Positions 1 through 8,280 of a stretch of DNA of 64,000 nt are shown piece after piece. Source of the stretch: Nematostella vectensis (lineage: Eukaryota > Cnidaria > Anthozoa > Actiniaria > Edwardsiidae); contig NC_064034.1 of assembly GCF_932526225.1 (NCBI RefSeq), positions 12,908,887 through 12,972,886 of the forward strand, in the 5' to 3' direction. Below the pieces are notes generated by a model, which saw nothing but the letters and a program-made list of their open reading frames with translations, did not search any database and was not told where the DNA came from. The translations under genes and the position numbers were made by a program. The stretch's first letter is position 1. Each line of letters begins with the position of its first letter.

Positions 1-737
1 AAACCCTGGAGCTGAGGAGCACAAGCTTTTAGTAACCTCACATACGTTCAATAAGTCACATTTAGGACCAAGAAACAAAAAAAATTCTATCCATGTCTCT
101 ACCGAGAATCGAACCCATTTCAGTAGGTAAGAGAACCCATACACTGATACGCTAACATTAAGAGCCAGAAGTAATTTCGAACAAGGACTGGGAAATGGTT
201 GGCGAAGGCGCTTGAAATAGGTTTTCGCTTAAAGAGGTATAAAAACAGATATTTAGGGACTTTCAAGAGGAGGTGGTCACTTCTAAAAATAGGTGGCCGC
301 ATGATTGAGGCATTATTTTTGTACTCACAATACTCTGAAGAATTCGTATTCTGAACATAAGCACATCTCTTCGGTTGCTGAGCCAACTTCGCCACATGAC
401 AGTCTTGAATTGCCGCCACCACGACGCCTTGTATCTGGTGATGAGCTAGATTAGATTTACCATTATAATATAACAGCAACACGCGTCTACTAAGAACATT
501 GAAAAAAAAATGCCAAGAGTATGTAACAAGACAACGTAAATTTTTCCTAAATAAATACAGAGGGACAGTTTTTTTTTGAAAAATGGATTATATACGGAGG
601 ATTTCCTACTTTTAGGTCCCTATATCCAAACGCTTAATTTTAAACAATCATTAGGAAATGACCAGTAGAGGCGTGGCTGTGCCGCGTCTTAACTAAACTT
701 ACGGTTCGTGTGACCATTCAGCTTCCATAAACGAGTC
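1..737 (-). pseudogene. ABCG transporter copy 1, fragment with exons 11 and 12 only
   Basis: Minus-strand remnant of a white-type ABCG gene. Exon 12 lies at 329-434 (106 nt, the same length as in the two other copies) and encodes the amphipathic connecting helix before the membrane domain ('MWRSWLSN', 'MFRIRI'), ending at a GTGAGT donor. Exon 11 lies at 703-737 (35 nt, beginning DSFMEAEW) with a GTAAGT donor. The block is nearly identical, introns included, to 26131-26867 in copy 3, so the duplication is recent. Identity stops exactly at the first base of exon 11, where GC-rich Polinton sequence begins and the expected AG acceptor is lost. Exons 13-20 may continue left of the window. Exons 1-10 are not next to it, so I call it broken. 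Confidence 0.85.
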
Positions 738-779
738 AGTAGTAATGAGGGCTGCGCCAGGTGACATTCGGGCCCCACT

Positions 780-1010
780 GCGCATGTGCGGGCGCATGAC
801 GTCAGCGAAAACGGCGGACCAATCAGGTGAATACGAGAACGAGGTGACATAATAGCCCCGGGGTGGACGCTGTGCGCAATCGGGCGTAAGCCAATAGCAG
901 CGTTGGTATGCGGAACCCTTACGGAGCGTGGTCAAGCGTGAGGCGCGACGGCGTTCGGGATTGGCTGGGGCGTTCGGTGACGTCAATCTCCGCGAAAGGT
1001 ATATAGGTGG
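780..1010 (+). promoter_or_regulatory. Polinton left-end promoter (two CRE sites, CCAAT boxes, TATA)
   Basis: Perfect CRE palindromes TGACGTCA lie at 797-804 and 978-985. CCAAT motifs occur near 814 and 891 and inverted (ATTGG) near 960. A TATA-like TATATA lies at 1000-1005, about 45 bp upstream of the first small ORF. The spacing resembles a compact host-type RNA polymerase II promoter. Sites are read directly; use of the promoter is inferred. Confidence 0.55.
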
Positions 1011-1047
1011 TGCGTGCAGTGGGGGTAGGCCACCTTCCATCGTAGCT

Positions 1048-1191
1048 ATGAAGCCTATGAAGTGTTTCTGTGGGTTAAACGTTAAGCCCGTGAGCAAAGA
1101 GGTTGGCGCCTACCTCAAGTGCGGTGCAGCTATCGACTACAAAAACGGAGTAATAGGTTGTGGTTTCTATTTCAGTCCTGAAGACGCTTAG
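1048..1191 (+). CDS. 47-aa small protein with GRF-like zinc finger pattern
   Basis: Small ORF just downstream of a TATA-like element and 135 bp upstream of the polymerase ORF. It starts MKPMKCFCG and shows Cys-X-Cys-Gly, then an aromatic-X-X-Cys ('AYLKCG'), then a Gly-Cys-Gly-Phe-X-Phe segment ending the protein. That order resembles the GRF zinc finger (CxCG ... Y.xC ... CxFF), a nucleic-acid-binding module of topoisomerase 3, APE2 and NEIL3. The start is the first ATG after the TATA element. The family assignment rests on pattern alone, and I know of no standard Polinton gene of this kind at this place. Confidence 0.5.
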   Translation: MKPMKCFCGLNVKPVSKEVGAYLKCGAAIDYKNGVIGCGFYFSPEDA

Positions 1192-1254
1192 ATCGTTAAA
1201 GAGGCTGTGGGGGACATTGACGTCGACGGTATCCCGAGGTGCGAGCACGAGCTT

Positions 1255-1280
1255 ATCTGTATATAATGTATATAAAGCGG
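1255..1280 (+). promoter_or_regulatory. TATA-like elements before the polymerase ORF
   Basis: Two overlapping TATA-like strings (GTATATAATG and GTATATAAAG) lie 50-70 bp upstream of the polymerase ATG at 1327. This suggests separate transcripts for the small upstream ORF and the polymerase. Confidence 0.45.
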
Positions 1281-1326
1281 ATTTTCGGCTAGCGGTTTTC
1301 AGTTGGCCTAGACGGGTTAAAAAACT

Positions 1327-4300
1327 ATGTCTTTCGATGACGATGGTAGTAACAGTGGGTGGCTCGGGCGCTTGTTAGAGTTGTTGCCTGATCCGAGTGA
1401 GGGGGGAGAAGAAGAATTGGAAGAAGAAGAAGAAGAAGAAGAAGATGTCGGCGAGGATTTTCGTTTGCCCCCTGATTTTTTCTATGACGCGTTGGCGGAG
1501 GACTCACCTCGACCTACCTCTTATAACGAGTTGTTTGAGGACTTGCTTGGCGGGTGCGACAGCAATTCCGATGGGTGGCCAGCGCAGTTCGGGGGTGGGG
1601 CCAAGCGGCGGCGGACCGACTCCGACTCCTCGTCCGGCTCCTCGCCCAAGGGGGGTAGTGGTGGTGGTGACGTGAGTTATGCGCTGAAACAGACCTTCGA
1701 TAGAACCTCTACGAAGTTGAAAACGGGTGTCACTGACTACAAGCTGAATGTCGACCTCCCTAAGCGGCGTACCGTTGAGGAGGCGCTGGCCGATATCGAG
1801 GCGGTGATGGAACGGGTGCTTGACGACGTGCTCGAGGGGCTGGCCGACCACGATTTTGCTAGGGTCACCTTTTCGGCAGACAGTTTGACAAACCCTATAG
1901 CGATGTCTTACCAGCGTCGTAGCCAGATTACCGCACAGCGTGCCGTGGCGGAGATCGAGACGGTGTTGCAGTCCAACCAGCAATTTCTCTTTGACGGCGA
2001 GTTTGACGTGCATGTCATCCACACGCGAATGCCCGCAGGGGCGGGGAAACGAGGGGGGAAACGGGGCAGGAATAACGGTTCCCTGTACACGGCGGACTTG
2101 GACACGTGGCGGCGGGAGAAGGGGAGTGTCATTCAAATACACAGTGTCGACGATATGTGTATGGCCCAAGCTATCGTGGTGGGGGTAGCCTGTGTGACCG
2201 GGGACCCAGACTTTCGCAAACTGTATCACACAAGGAAGGACAGGGGACGCTACAACGCCATGCAAGTCCACCGTGCTAGGGCTCTCCACCTTGCGGCGGG
2301 TGTCCCTTTCGGCCCCTGCGGTATCCCGGAGGCGAAGCGGTTCCAGGGCCATTTGGCGGCGTCCAAGATTGAGCTGAACATCGTTTCCCGGGAGCACGCT
2401 AACACCGTGATTTTTTGCGGTGACTTACCTGACCCGCTCCATCGGGTGTACCTCTACCTAGCCCGCGGGCACTACGACTACATCAAGAGTATGACAGCTG
2501 TGTTGGGGCGGAGCTACTTTTGCACGGCTTGCAAGAAGGGGTACAATAACGTGCGTCATGCCTGTGTGAATATTTGCAATGGTTGTGGGGAGTTGGACTG
2601 CTCACCGCCAGCACCACCGGCCGACCAGGGTCATAAGTGGGTCTGGAGGCACTGTGGGGATTGCAACCGGTACTTTCGGACGGGGAAGTGTTTCGACAAC
2701 CACAAGGAGGTGAGGCGTAGAGGCCATCAGGGGAGGTTCGACGCGAGTAGGGCAAAGTCGTGGTCGTACTGTCAGCGTTTCCACAAGTGCGGGACGTGCG
2801 AGAAGCTCCTCGACCTCCACCTACCTCGGAGGGATGGCGGTGCTCACGTGTGTGGGGAGTCCAAGTGTCAGTTGTGCAAGGAGATGGCCCCGTCCGACCA
2901 CCGTTGCTACGTCACCACGGGCGAGGCTGTCCTACCGCAGGGTTCCGATGAGACGAAGCTGATCATTTTCGACTTTGAGGCGATGCCCTTGGCGCAGCAC
3001 GAGGTGAATTTTGCGGGGGTGCAAAAGATTTGTGACGTTTGTAAAGACTGGCCCATGGACCGTTTGGAGTGCGACACTTGTGGGTTACGGTTGCGCAGCT
3101 TCACTACACTTGACGCGTTTTGCAGCTGGCTGTTTGGTGGGGAGAACAAGGGCTACACGTGTCTGGCCCACAACTTCAAAGGGTACGACTCGTACTTCAT
3201 CCTGGAGTACCTTTTTAAGAATGGCTTCAAGCCCAGCGTCATTTTCGCCGGCGGAAAGGTGATGCACCTGGCTGTACCTCCACTCAAGATCGAGATGAAG
3301 TGCACGCTGAACTTCTTTCAGATGGCTTTGAAGGCCCTGCCGAAAGCGTTCGGTTTCCAGGACGTTGTCCAGAAGGGTGTGTTCCCGCACTTTTTCAACA
3401 CCCCCGAGAACCAAAACTACGTGGGCCCTATGCCCGACCTCTCTTACTACGACCTAAAGGGGATGAAAGCCGAGGAGGCGCGTGAGGTCGCCGAGTGGCA
3501 CCGGGAGCAGGTCGCCCAAGGGGTGGTGTTTGACCTCCAGAAGGAGTTGGCGGCGTACTGTCACCAAGATGTGGAGGTGCTGAAGAGGGCGGTGGTGGCG
3601 TTCGACAAGTTGATCATGGAGGCTGTTGACCTTCACCCTTTCAAGGTGGCCATGACCATTGCCTCGTTGACTAGTAAGGTGCTGCGGGTGCGCTTCCTTG
3701 GGAAGGAGGCGGTGGGGTCCATCCCACTGCGCGGCTATCGGGGGCGTGATGTGCAGTCGTTGAAAGGTTTGCAGTGGCTCAAGCACCTGGAGCAGCGTGA
3801 GGGGGTGTTTATTCAGCACGCTGGGAACCGGGGGGAGAAGCGCTTACCTGGGGGGATTAAGGTGGACGGGTACGCTGACGCCACGAACACGGTCTACCAG
3901 TACCAGGGGTGTTTTTACCACGGGTGTTCGACGTGCTACAAGCCCGACACTCTCAACCCTGTGACGGGTACCACAATGCGAGAGCTTCGAGACCACACGC
4001 GTGCCATTGAGTTGCGTGTCCGCGCCTTAGGGTATCGGTACGAGGAGGTGTGGGAGTGTGAGTTCGACGCGCGGCTGGAGAGCGAGCCGCAACTGCGAGC
4101 GCTGGTGGGCGACGTGGAGAACGCCAAGCCTCTCAACCCTCGCGACGCCTTCTTCGGCGGACGGACGAACGCCATTAATCTGCACTACAAGGCCGACCTG
4201 GAGGTGCAAGAGCAAATCCGTTACTACGACTTCACCTCGCTGTACCCGTGGGTGAACGCGCGGTGCGAGTACCCCGTGGGCCACCCTGACGCCATTGTCA

Positions 4301-5472
4301 CCGAGGATTTTGCTGACCTGCGTGCGTACAAGGGGTTGGTGAAGGCCCGTATGCTACCACCGCGGGATCTTTTTTTCCCCGTCCTCCCCGTGCGTGTCAA
4401 CTCTAAATTGATGTTCCCGTTGTGCGCGAGGTGTGCCGAATTGGAGTGGCAGGGGTCTTGCACCCACACGGATGAGGAGCGGGCTTTCACCGGTACCTGG
4501 TGCCACCCTGAGATCCACGAGGCGCTGGACAAGGGCTACACCGTGGTCAAGGTGTACGAGGTGTGGCACTGGGACCAGTGGGACTGCCTCTTTCAAGAGT
4601 ACATAAAGACTTTCCTCAAATACAAGCAAGAGGCGTCGGGGTGGCCGGCCTGGTGCGTTACCGAGGCGGAGAAACAGCAGTATGTCAGCGAGTACGAGCG
4701 GCGTGAGGGGGTGGTCTTGGACCCGGCCAAGATCGAGAGGAACGCCGGGGCACGCAGCATGGCGAAGATGGCGCTCAACTGCATGTGGGGGAAGTTCGGG
4801 GAGCAGACCAACCCTAGACGGACGCAGTACGTGGACGAGGCGAAGGACTTCTTTGCGCTGTTGCTCGACGACCACATCGAGGTGACTGACGTGCTGATTG
4901 TGAACGACGATATGCTACAGGTCCACTACAAGATGAGCGAGGAGTTCCAGCGGGCCAAACCTCACACTAGCGTGGTGGTTGCCGCCGTCACCACGTGTTG
5001 GGCCCGGTTAGAGCTGTACAAGCTGCTGTATCGGCTTGGGGAGCGCTGTCTGTACCATGACACCGACAGCGTCATTTTCACCCAACGGCCGGGGGAGTGG
5101 GAACCCCCTTTGGGCGACCACCTGGGTGAGTTGACCAGCGAGCTGGCTGGGGGTGATTTCATCGATCACTTTGCCTCCACGGGGCCCAAAAGCTATGGCT
5201 ACACCACCTACTCAGGTAAGACCGAGTGTAAGGTCAAGGGACTTCACCTGAACCTCCGCACTTCGGAGAAGGTGAATTTCGGCACCATGTTGGATCTGCT
5301 GGAGGACGACATTGGCGGTGTACGTCGGGTGGAGCTCCCTCACACCATCCAAAGGGATACCCTCAAAAAGACTCTCCATACTGTAACCACGGAGAAAACA
5401 TTTAAAGTGGTGTACAACAAGCGGGTGAGAAGGGGAATGCGTACGTACCCTTACGGTCACCACCTTTTGTAA
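1327..5472 (+). CDS. Protein-primed family B DNA polymerase (Polinton type), intact
   Basis: A 1381-residue ORF. It replicates linear element DNA from a protein primer, with proofreading. Exonuclease motifs: ExoI 'IIFDFEAM' (D549, E551), ExoII 'FKGYDSYF' (D621), ExoIII 'YCHQD' (Y744, D748). Polymerase motifs: A 'DFTSLYP' (D968), B 'KMALNCMWGKFG' (K1147-G1158), C 'YHDTDSV' (D1245, D1247). All catalytic positions are present with no stop or frameshift. The N-terminal region has a poly-Glu stretch (about residues 29-39) and, before ExoI, a Cys/His-rich region with several CxxC pairs (roughly 400-530). Length and motif order fit the Polinton/adintovirus pPolB family. It is intact although its element is truncated, implying recent insertion or recent loss of the rest. 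The start is the first ATG after the TATA elements. Confidence 0.95.
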   Translation: MSFDDDGSNSGWLGRLLELLPDPSEGGEEELEEEEEEEEDVGEDFRLPPDFFYDALAEDSPRPTSYNELFEDLLGGCDSNSDGWPAQFGGGAKRRRTDSDSSSGSSPKGGSGGGDVSYALKQTFDRTSTKLKTGVTDYKLNVDLPKRRTVEEALADIEAVMERVLDDVLEGLADHDFARVTFSADSLTNPIAMSYQRRSQITAQRAVAEIETVLQSNQQFLFDGEFDVHVIHTRMPAGAGKRGGKRGRNNGSLYTADLDTWRREKGSVIQIHSVDDMCMAQAIVVGVACVTGDPDFRKLYHTRKDRGRYNAMQVHRARALHLAAGVPFGPCGIPEAKRFQGHLAASKIELNIVSREHANTVIFCGDLPDPLHRVYLYLARGHYDYIKSMTAVLGRSYFCTACKKGYNNVRHACVNICNGCGELDCSPPAPPADQGHKWVWRHCGDCNRYFRTGKCFDNHKEVRRRGHQGRFDASRAKSWSYCQRFHKCGTCEKLLDLHLPRRDGGAHVCGESKCQLCKEMAPSDHRCYVTTGEAVLPQGSDETKLIIFDFEAMPLAQHEVNFAGVQKICDVCKDWPMDRLECDTCGLRLRSFTTLDAFCSWLFGGENKGYTCLAHNFKGYDSYFILEYLFKNGFKPSVIFAGGKVMHLAVPPLKIEMKCTLNFFQMALKALPKAFGFQDVVQKGVFPHFFNTPENQNYVGPMPDLSYYDLKGMKAEEAREVAEWHREQVAQGVVFDLQKELAAYCHQDVEVLKRAVVAFDKLIMEAVDLHPFKVAMTIASLTSKVLRVRFLGKEAVGSIPLRGYRGRDVQSLKGLQWLKHLEQREGVFIQHAGNRGEKRLPGGIKVDGYADATNTVYQYQGCFYHGCSTCYKPDTLNPVTGTTMRELRDHTRAIELRVRALGYRYEEVWECEFDARLESEPQLRALVGDVENAKPLNPRDAFFGGRTNAINLHYKADLEVQEQIRYYDFTSLYPWVNARCEYPVGHPDAIVTEDFADLRAYKGLVKARMLPPRDLFFPVLPVRVNSKLMFPLCARCAELEWQGSCTHTDEERAFTGTWCHPEIHEALDKGYTVVKVYEVWHWDQWDCLFQEYIKTFLKYKQEASGWPAWCVTEAEKQQYVSEYERREGVVLDPAKIERNAGARSMAKMALNCMWGKFGEQTNPRRTQYVDEAKDFFALLLDDHIEVTDVLIVNDDMLQVHYKMSEEFQRAKPHTSVVVAAVTTCWARLELYKLLYRLGERCLYHDTDSVIFTQRPGEWEPPLGDHLGELTSELAGGDFIDHFASTGPKSYGYTTYSGKTECKVKGLHLNLRTSEKVNFGTMLDLLEDDIGGVRRVELPHTIQRDTLKKTLHTVTTEKTFKVVYNKRVRRGMRTYPYGHHLL

Positions 5473-5484
5473 TTCTCGATTGTG

Positions 5485-5490
5485 AATAAA
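5485..5490 (+). terminator. Poly(A) signal after polymerase
   Basis: AATAAA lies 12 nt after the polymerase stop, consistent with 3' processing of its transcript. Confidence 0.6.
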
Positions 5491-5529
5491 ATAACGGGGC
5501 TACCCTCAATTGTGTCCAGGCGTCCTTGC

Positions 5530-5537
5530 TATAAATA
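5530..5537 (+). promoter_or_regulatory. TATA box for the MGCC ORF
   Basis: TATAAATA lies 36 bp upstream of the ATG at 5573, right after the polymerase poly(A) signal. It supports a separate downstream transcription unit. Confidence 0.5.
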
Positions 5538-5572
5538 AGGGTTACCCTGCAGGGGAGGGTATCAGTTTGGAC

Positions 5573-5857
5573 ATGGGATGCTGCGGGGAGGAACCTTTCC
5601 GCATGCGGTTTAACATCCGAACCGCGTTGGAGCGATTACGGTGCATGTTCGTGTGCTGCGGGGGTCGTCTGAACATCCAGGGCTCCCAGCTCGATGGTGG
5701 GCCCCCGAAAGCCAAAAAAAGCGTTGAAAGGCAGGGCTGGATCGAAGAGAGGGAGAGTTCTGAAAGCGGCGGCAGCGAGGGTAGCGCGACTGGGGAAGGG
5801 GGCGAAGAAGGAGGGGAAGGTAGAGAGGAAGAAACCCCTGAGCCAAAAAGCCCTTGA
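5573..5857 (+). CDS. 94-aa ORF with MGCC N-terminus, overlapping the integrase ORF
   Basis: The ORF starts MGCCGEEPF, which fits N-myristoylation at Gly2 followed by palmitoylatable Cys3/Cys4. A second 'CMFVCCGG' Cys cluster follows, then a hydrophilic Lys/Glu/Gly/Ser-rich tail. The start is chosen because the ATG follows a TATA box (5530) by 36 bp; an in-frame upstream ATG at 5510 lies before the TATA box. The last 164 nt overlap the integrase ORF in another frame. No family recognised. It could be a real membrane-targeted element protein, or the 5' part of an integrase transcript read out of frame. Confidence 0.4.
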   Translation: MGCCGEEPFRMRFNIRTALERLRCMFVCCGGRLNIQGSQLDGGPPKAKKSVERQGWIEERESSESGGSEGSATGEGGEEGGEGREEETPEPKSP

Positions 5858-6143
5858 CAAGCTCCTTCAACAAATCTACTATGACCCCCAACAGCCGGGT
5901 AGCCTGGGTGGTGTGGATAAACTCTTCAGGGCTGTGCGGGCCAAGGGGGTGGGGAGGGAGCGCGTCGCGGCGTGGCTGCGAGGGCAACCCAGCTACACTC
6001 GGCACAAGCCTTACGTCCGCCACTACTCGCGTCAGCGGGTGATTGTGAATGGGAAGGACCAACAGTGGCAGGCGGACCTGGTGGATATGCAGAAGTGGAA
6101 GTCCCACAACGATGGGTACAAGTATATCCTCACCGTCATCTAG
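5694..6143 (+). pseudogene. Polinton integrase (rve), truncated inside the catalytic domain
   Basis: Retroviral-like integrase that would insert the element by DDE chemistry. From about residue 48 it shows the typical Polinton integrase N-terminal part ('LLQQIYYDP', 'GSLGGVDKL', 'YTRHKP'), then the start of the rve fold with the first catalytic Asp in 'QWQADLVDM'. It breaks off at 'YKYILTVI' followed by TAG, so the second Asp and the Glu are missing and the protein cannot be active. The basic first 45 residues come from the frame overlapping the MGCC ORF, so the true start is uncertain. Polymerase and integrase lie next to each other here, with the other core genes absent. Confidence 0.85.
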
Positions 6144-6364
6144 TTTTCCTACAGCTTGTCTGTAGTCTTTCTAGTTATACCACATCATCCTTATCAGGGT
6201 TCGGGTCCCTGATTACTGATAGTAATTTATTTTTGATATTGTCACTATAATGTTCCGATAAAGTTACTAAATCACTTTGAACATTATTTAATTCAACGAT
6301 AATCATAATAATTATTTTGTTACCCACTTTGACAAGTAACATATTCAATCTATGATATTTTCAG
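6144..6364. other. Junction between Polinton fragment and host intron
   Basis: AT-rich, no gene. It separates the broken integrase from the 3' exons of the ASPSCR1-like gene and ends in a TTTTCAG acceptor at 6364. No inverted copy of the Polinton left end is seen here, so the right terminus is lost. Confidence 0.5.
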
Positions 6365-7078
6365 GGACATTTTACTCGCGAGAAAAGCTAAAGGACTTGA
6401 GAGAGTTTGTTAGTCAGTCATTGAAGTCCGACTGGCTCCCTTTCGTTCTCTCAGAGCCGACAGGGCAACTTACGAACGAGGAGGCGACTTTCAGCGAACT
6501 TGGGCTGGTAAGTAATCATCATTTTGATGATAGTTACAAAGAAAGCTATTAAAACTACATAGCAAGAAACAATGTCATTTATTATCGTTTAAACATCAAT
6601 TGGATTAGTTTGTGCTACTCTCTTTCTTTCTTTTAGTGTTTGAACTCTACTCTTTTATTACAATTCTTCCAAATATTTCACAATTCTACCACTTCCATTG
6701 AGGTTGATACTGGCGAAATATTTACCGCGCGCCGAAGGCTCGAGCTTTAGAGCAATTTTCTTTTCGGAAACACTTGCAAATCGGCTGTTACACCCGTCAT
6801 TTTGCTTGAGTCGCGGTGCAGAAAAATATCCACCTCCTAGGAGCTGTATATTGCATTTTATCCCGAGTTTCTCAACCAATCAAATTGCTTGTTCTTGCGA
6901 GGTTCCTGAGTTTCTTTATAATATAAACTTCTTTATGCACTAGGTTCCTGCAGCGGTAGTGAACTTTGCATGGGACGCTGCCATCATGGCCGACATTGCC
7001 GCTGCCAGCGGATCAGTTCAGCAAGAAGACTTCCTCAACGAGGAGCTAATGACACGGATACAAGACATGGCGACGTAA
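6365..7078 (+). CDS. ASPSCR1/TUG homologue, last two exons
   Basis: Exon 6365-6507 follows a TTTTCAG acceptor and ends in GTAAGT at phase 0. Exon 6944-7078 starts at phase 0 after a TAG acceptor and ends with TAA. The first encodes the C-terminal half of a UBX/ubiquitin-like domain ('FYSREKLKDLREFV', 'ATFSELGL'); the second continues 'VPAAVVNFAWD' and ends with an acidic/Met-rich tail. This matches the UBX end of TUG, a p97/VCP-binding tether that regulates vesicle trafficking and Golgi structure. Upstream exons are not visible: 1-6140 holds ABCG and Polinton debris. Either they lie left of the window with this insertion in an intron, or this is an orphan 3' end. The shorter C-terminus compared with vertebrates is notable. 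Confidence 0.7.
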
Positions 7079-7165
7079 AAACACCCTGTCCTTGAGGGTA
7101 CAAAACATGGCGACGTAAAAACACCCTGGGTACAAGACATGGAGACGTGAAAAGAATACACAAAA
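7062..7165 (+). repeat. Short tandem repeat derived from the ASPSCR1 3' coding end
   Basis: The string ACATGGCGACGTAAAAACAC, which contains the TAA stop, occurs at the end of the last exon and again about 40 bp later. A third degenerate copy (ACATGGAGACGTGAAAA) follows. Confidence 0.7.
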
Positions 7166-7715
7166 CATTGCGACATTTGAATTGACTGATTTAAATCTCT
7201 AACTGGTCAACTGACTTTGCAAAACATTTGATTTACCAAGATGACTTCGGTGACTGCAGAGAGTCTTCATGACACCGTGTAATACCAAACTCGTACCCAG
7301 ACGCTAACCACCCTCTTTTTCCTTCCAGAAGCTATTTCTTTTATTGATCAGCGACTGGGTACGAGTCTGGTGTATTTCATCTTCCATAGTGCGGCAGTAC
7401 CTCAAAATTATATCAATATTTAAATAAATTATATTACCGAAGTCGGTGTTGTTTGTGAAATAGAACTAAATAAAGCACTAAAGTGTACCTTATACATGAA
7501 ATGAATCACAGTATTTCAAAGTAATTTATTTTAGTTACCGTCGGTTTCACTCACCGTTGCAGCTATTTGGCTAAATACACACACAAATGTACGAATACTA
7601 TAAATAGGCAAAACTGTGTTCTGGGTTCCAATCGCATGACAAGTGTTGACATTTCACGCTGGGAACTCTTTTATCCAATCAGGACCATTCACGCTGGGAA
7701 CTCTTTTATCCAATC

Positions 7716-7850
7716 AGGGCCGTAGCAGGGCATCGGGGGCATGTGCCCCCCTTCCCCCCCCCAATATTTTCAACAACTATGAGGAAATGACCAGAAGGGG
7801 CGTGGCTGTGCCCCTCCCCCAATATTTTCGACAATTTTTAACCATTTTTG
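7716..7850 (+). repeat. Interspersed GCCGTAGC-type repeat
   Basis: Begins CAGGGCCGTAGCAGG and carries CCCCAATATTTTC and GGAAATGACCAGAAGGGGCG. Related strings occur inverted at 15285-15515 and at 650-690 and 26785-26825. Probably a non-autonomous DNA transposon family. Confidence 0.55.
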
Positions 7851-8280
7851 TTACTGGTATACAGCCGGTATCGAGCCTACATTGCCTTGGTGTGCTTCCA
7901 TCCCAAATACTCGGGGAGGAGTACACAAAATCTCCTCTCCACTTTTACTTGTACTTGAAAGACGTTTTACCGTCGATTGAGTCCAAACTCTACAAATGGA
8001 GTACAGGAGCAGGATTTGCATACTCGGGAATCTAATTGACAGTCTCCTTCAAAATATTCTTACAATTTGGCGAAATCTCAAAGAAATTGCAATGATAATT
8101 ATTTGTTAATGTTGACATTTATTTACTATCATTCCTAAAGCAAATTTACATAGTTTTTACTCAAATTCAGGGGGGGGGGGTATAATGTAGTGAAAATTGT
8201 CATATTATCTCCAGAGGGGTCCGTTTCAACTGAGTGATCAAGAATGCAGCAACATCTTACATAACAAACATAAGGGAATA
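7851..8280 (+). other. 5' region of ABCG copy 2
   Basis: No other gene. A poly-G run lies at 8170-8180 and a CTCCAG acceptor at 8214. The exon 8215-8419 therefore probably carries 66 nt of 5' UTR before the ATG at 8281, with an upstream non-coding exon. Confidence 0.45.

Larger units (their letters stand above)
738..6140 (+). mobile_element. Polinton/Maverick-type element, 3'-truncated fragment
   Basis: GC-rich block sharply distinct from the AT-rich flanks. It carries a protein-primed family B DNA polymerase and a retroviral-type (rve) integrase, the defining pair of Polintons/adintoviruses. The left edge starts AGTAGTAATG; Polinton terminal repeats characteristically begin with AG. It sits directly against ABCG exon 11; the preceding hexamer CGAGTC (732-737) could be a 6-bp target duplication, but the right end is missing so this cannot be checked. 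ATPase, protease and capsid genes are absent, so most of the element is deleted. The right edge is set by the loss of integrase similarity near 6140. Confidence 0.85.

Noticed and set aside
699-1097. Minus-strand 132-aa ORF joining ABCG exon 11 to Polinton sequence
   Set aside because: Chance read-through over the insertion junction; the Polinton part has no protein features on this strand.
1504-2397. 297-aa minus-strand ORF inside the polymerase gene
   Set aside because: Antisense shadow of a GC-rich coding region.
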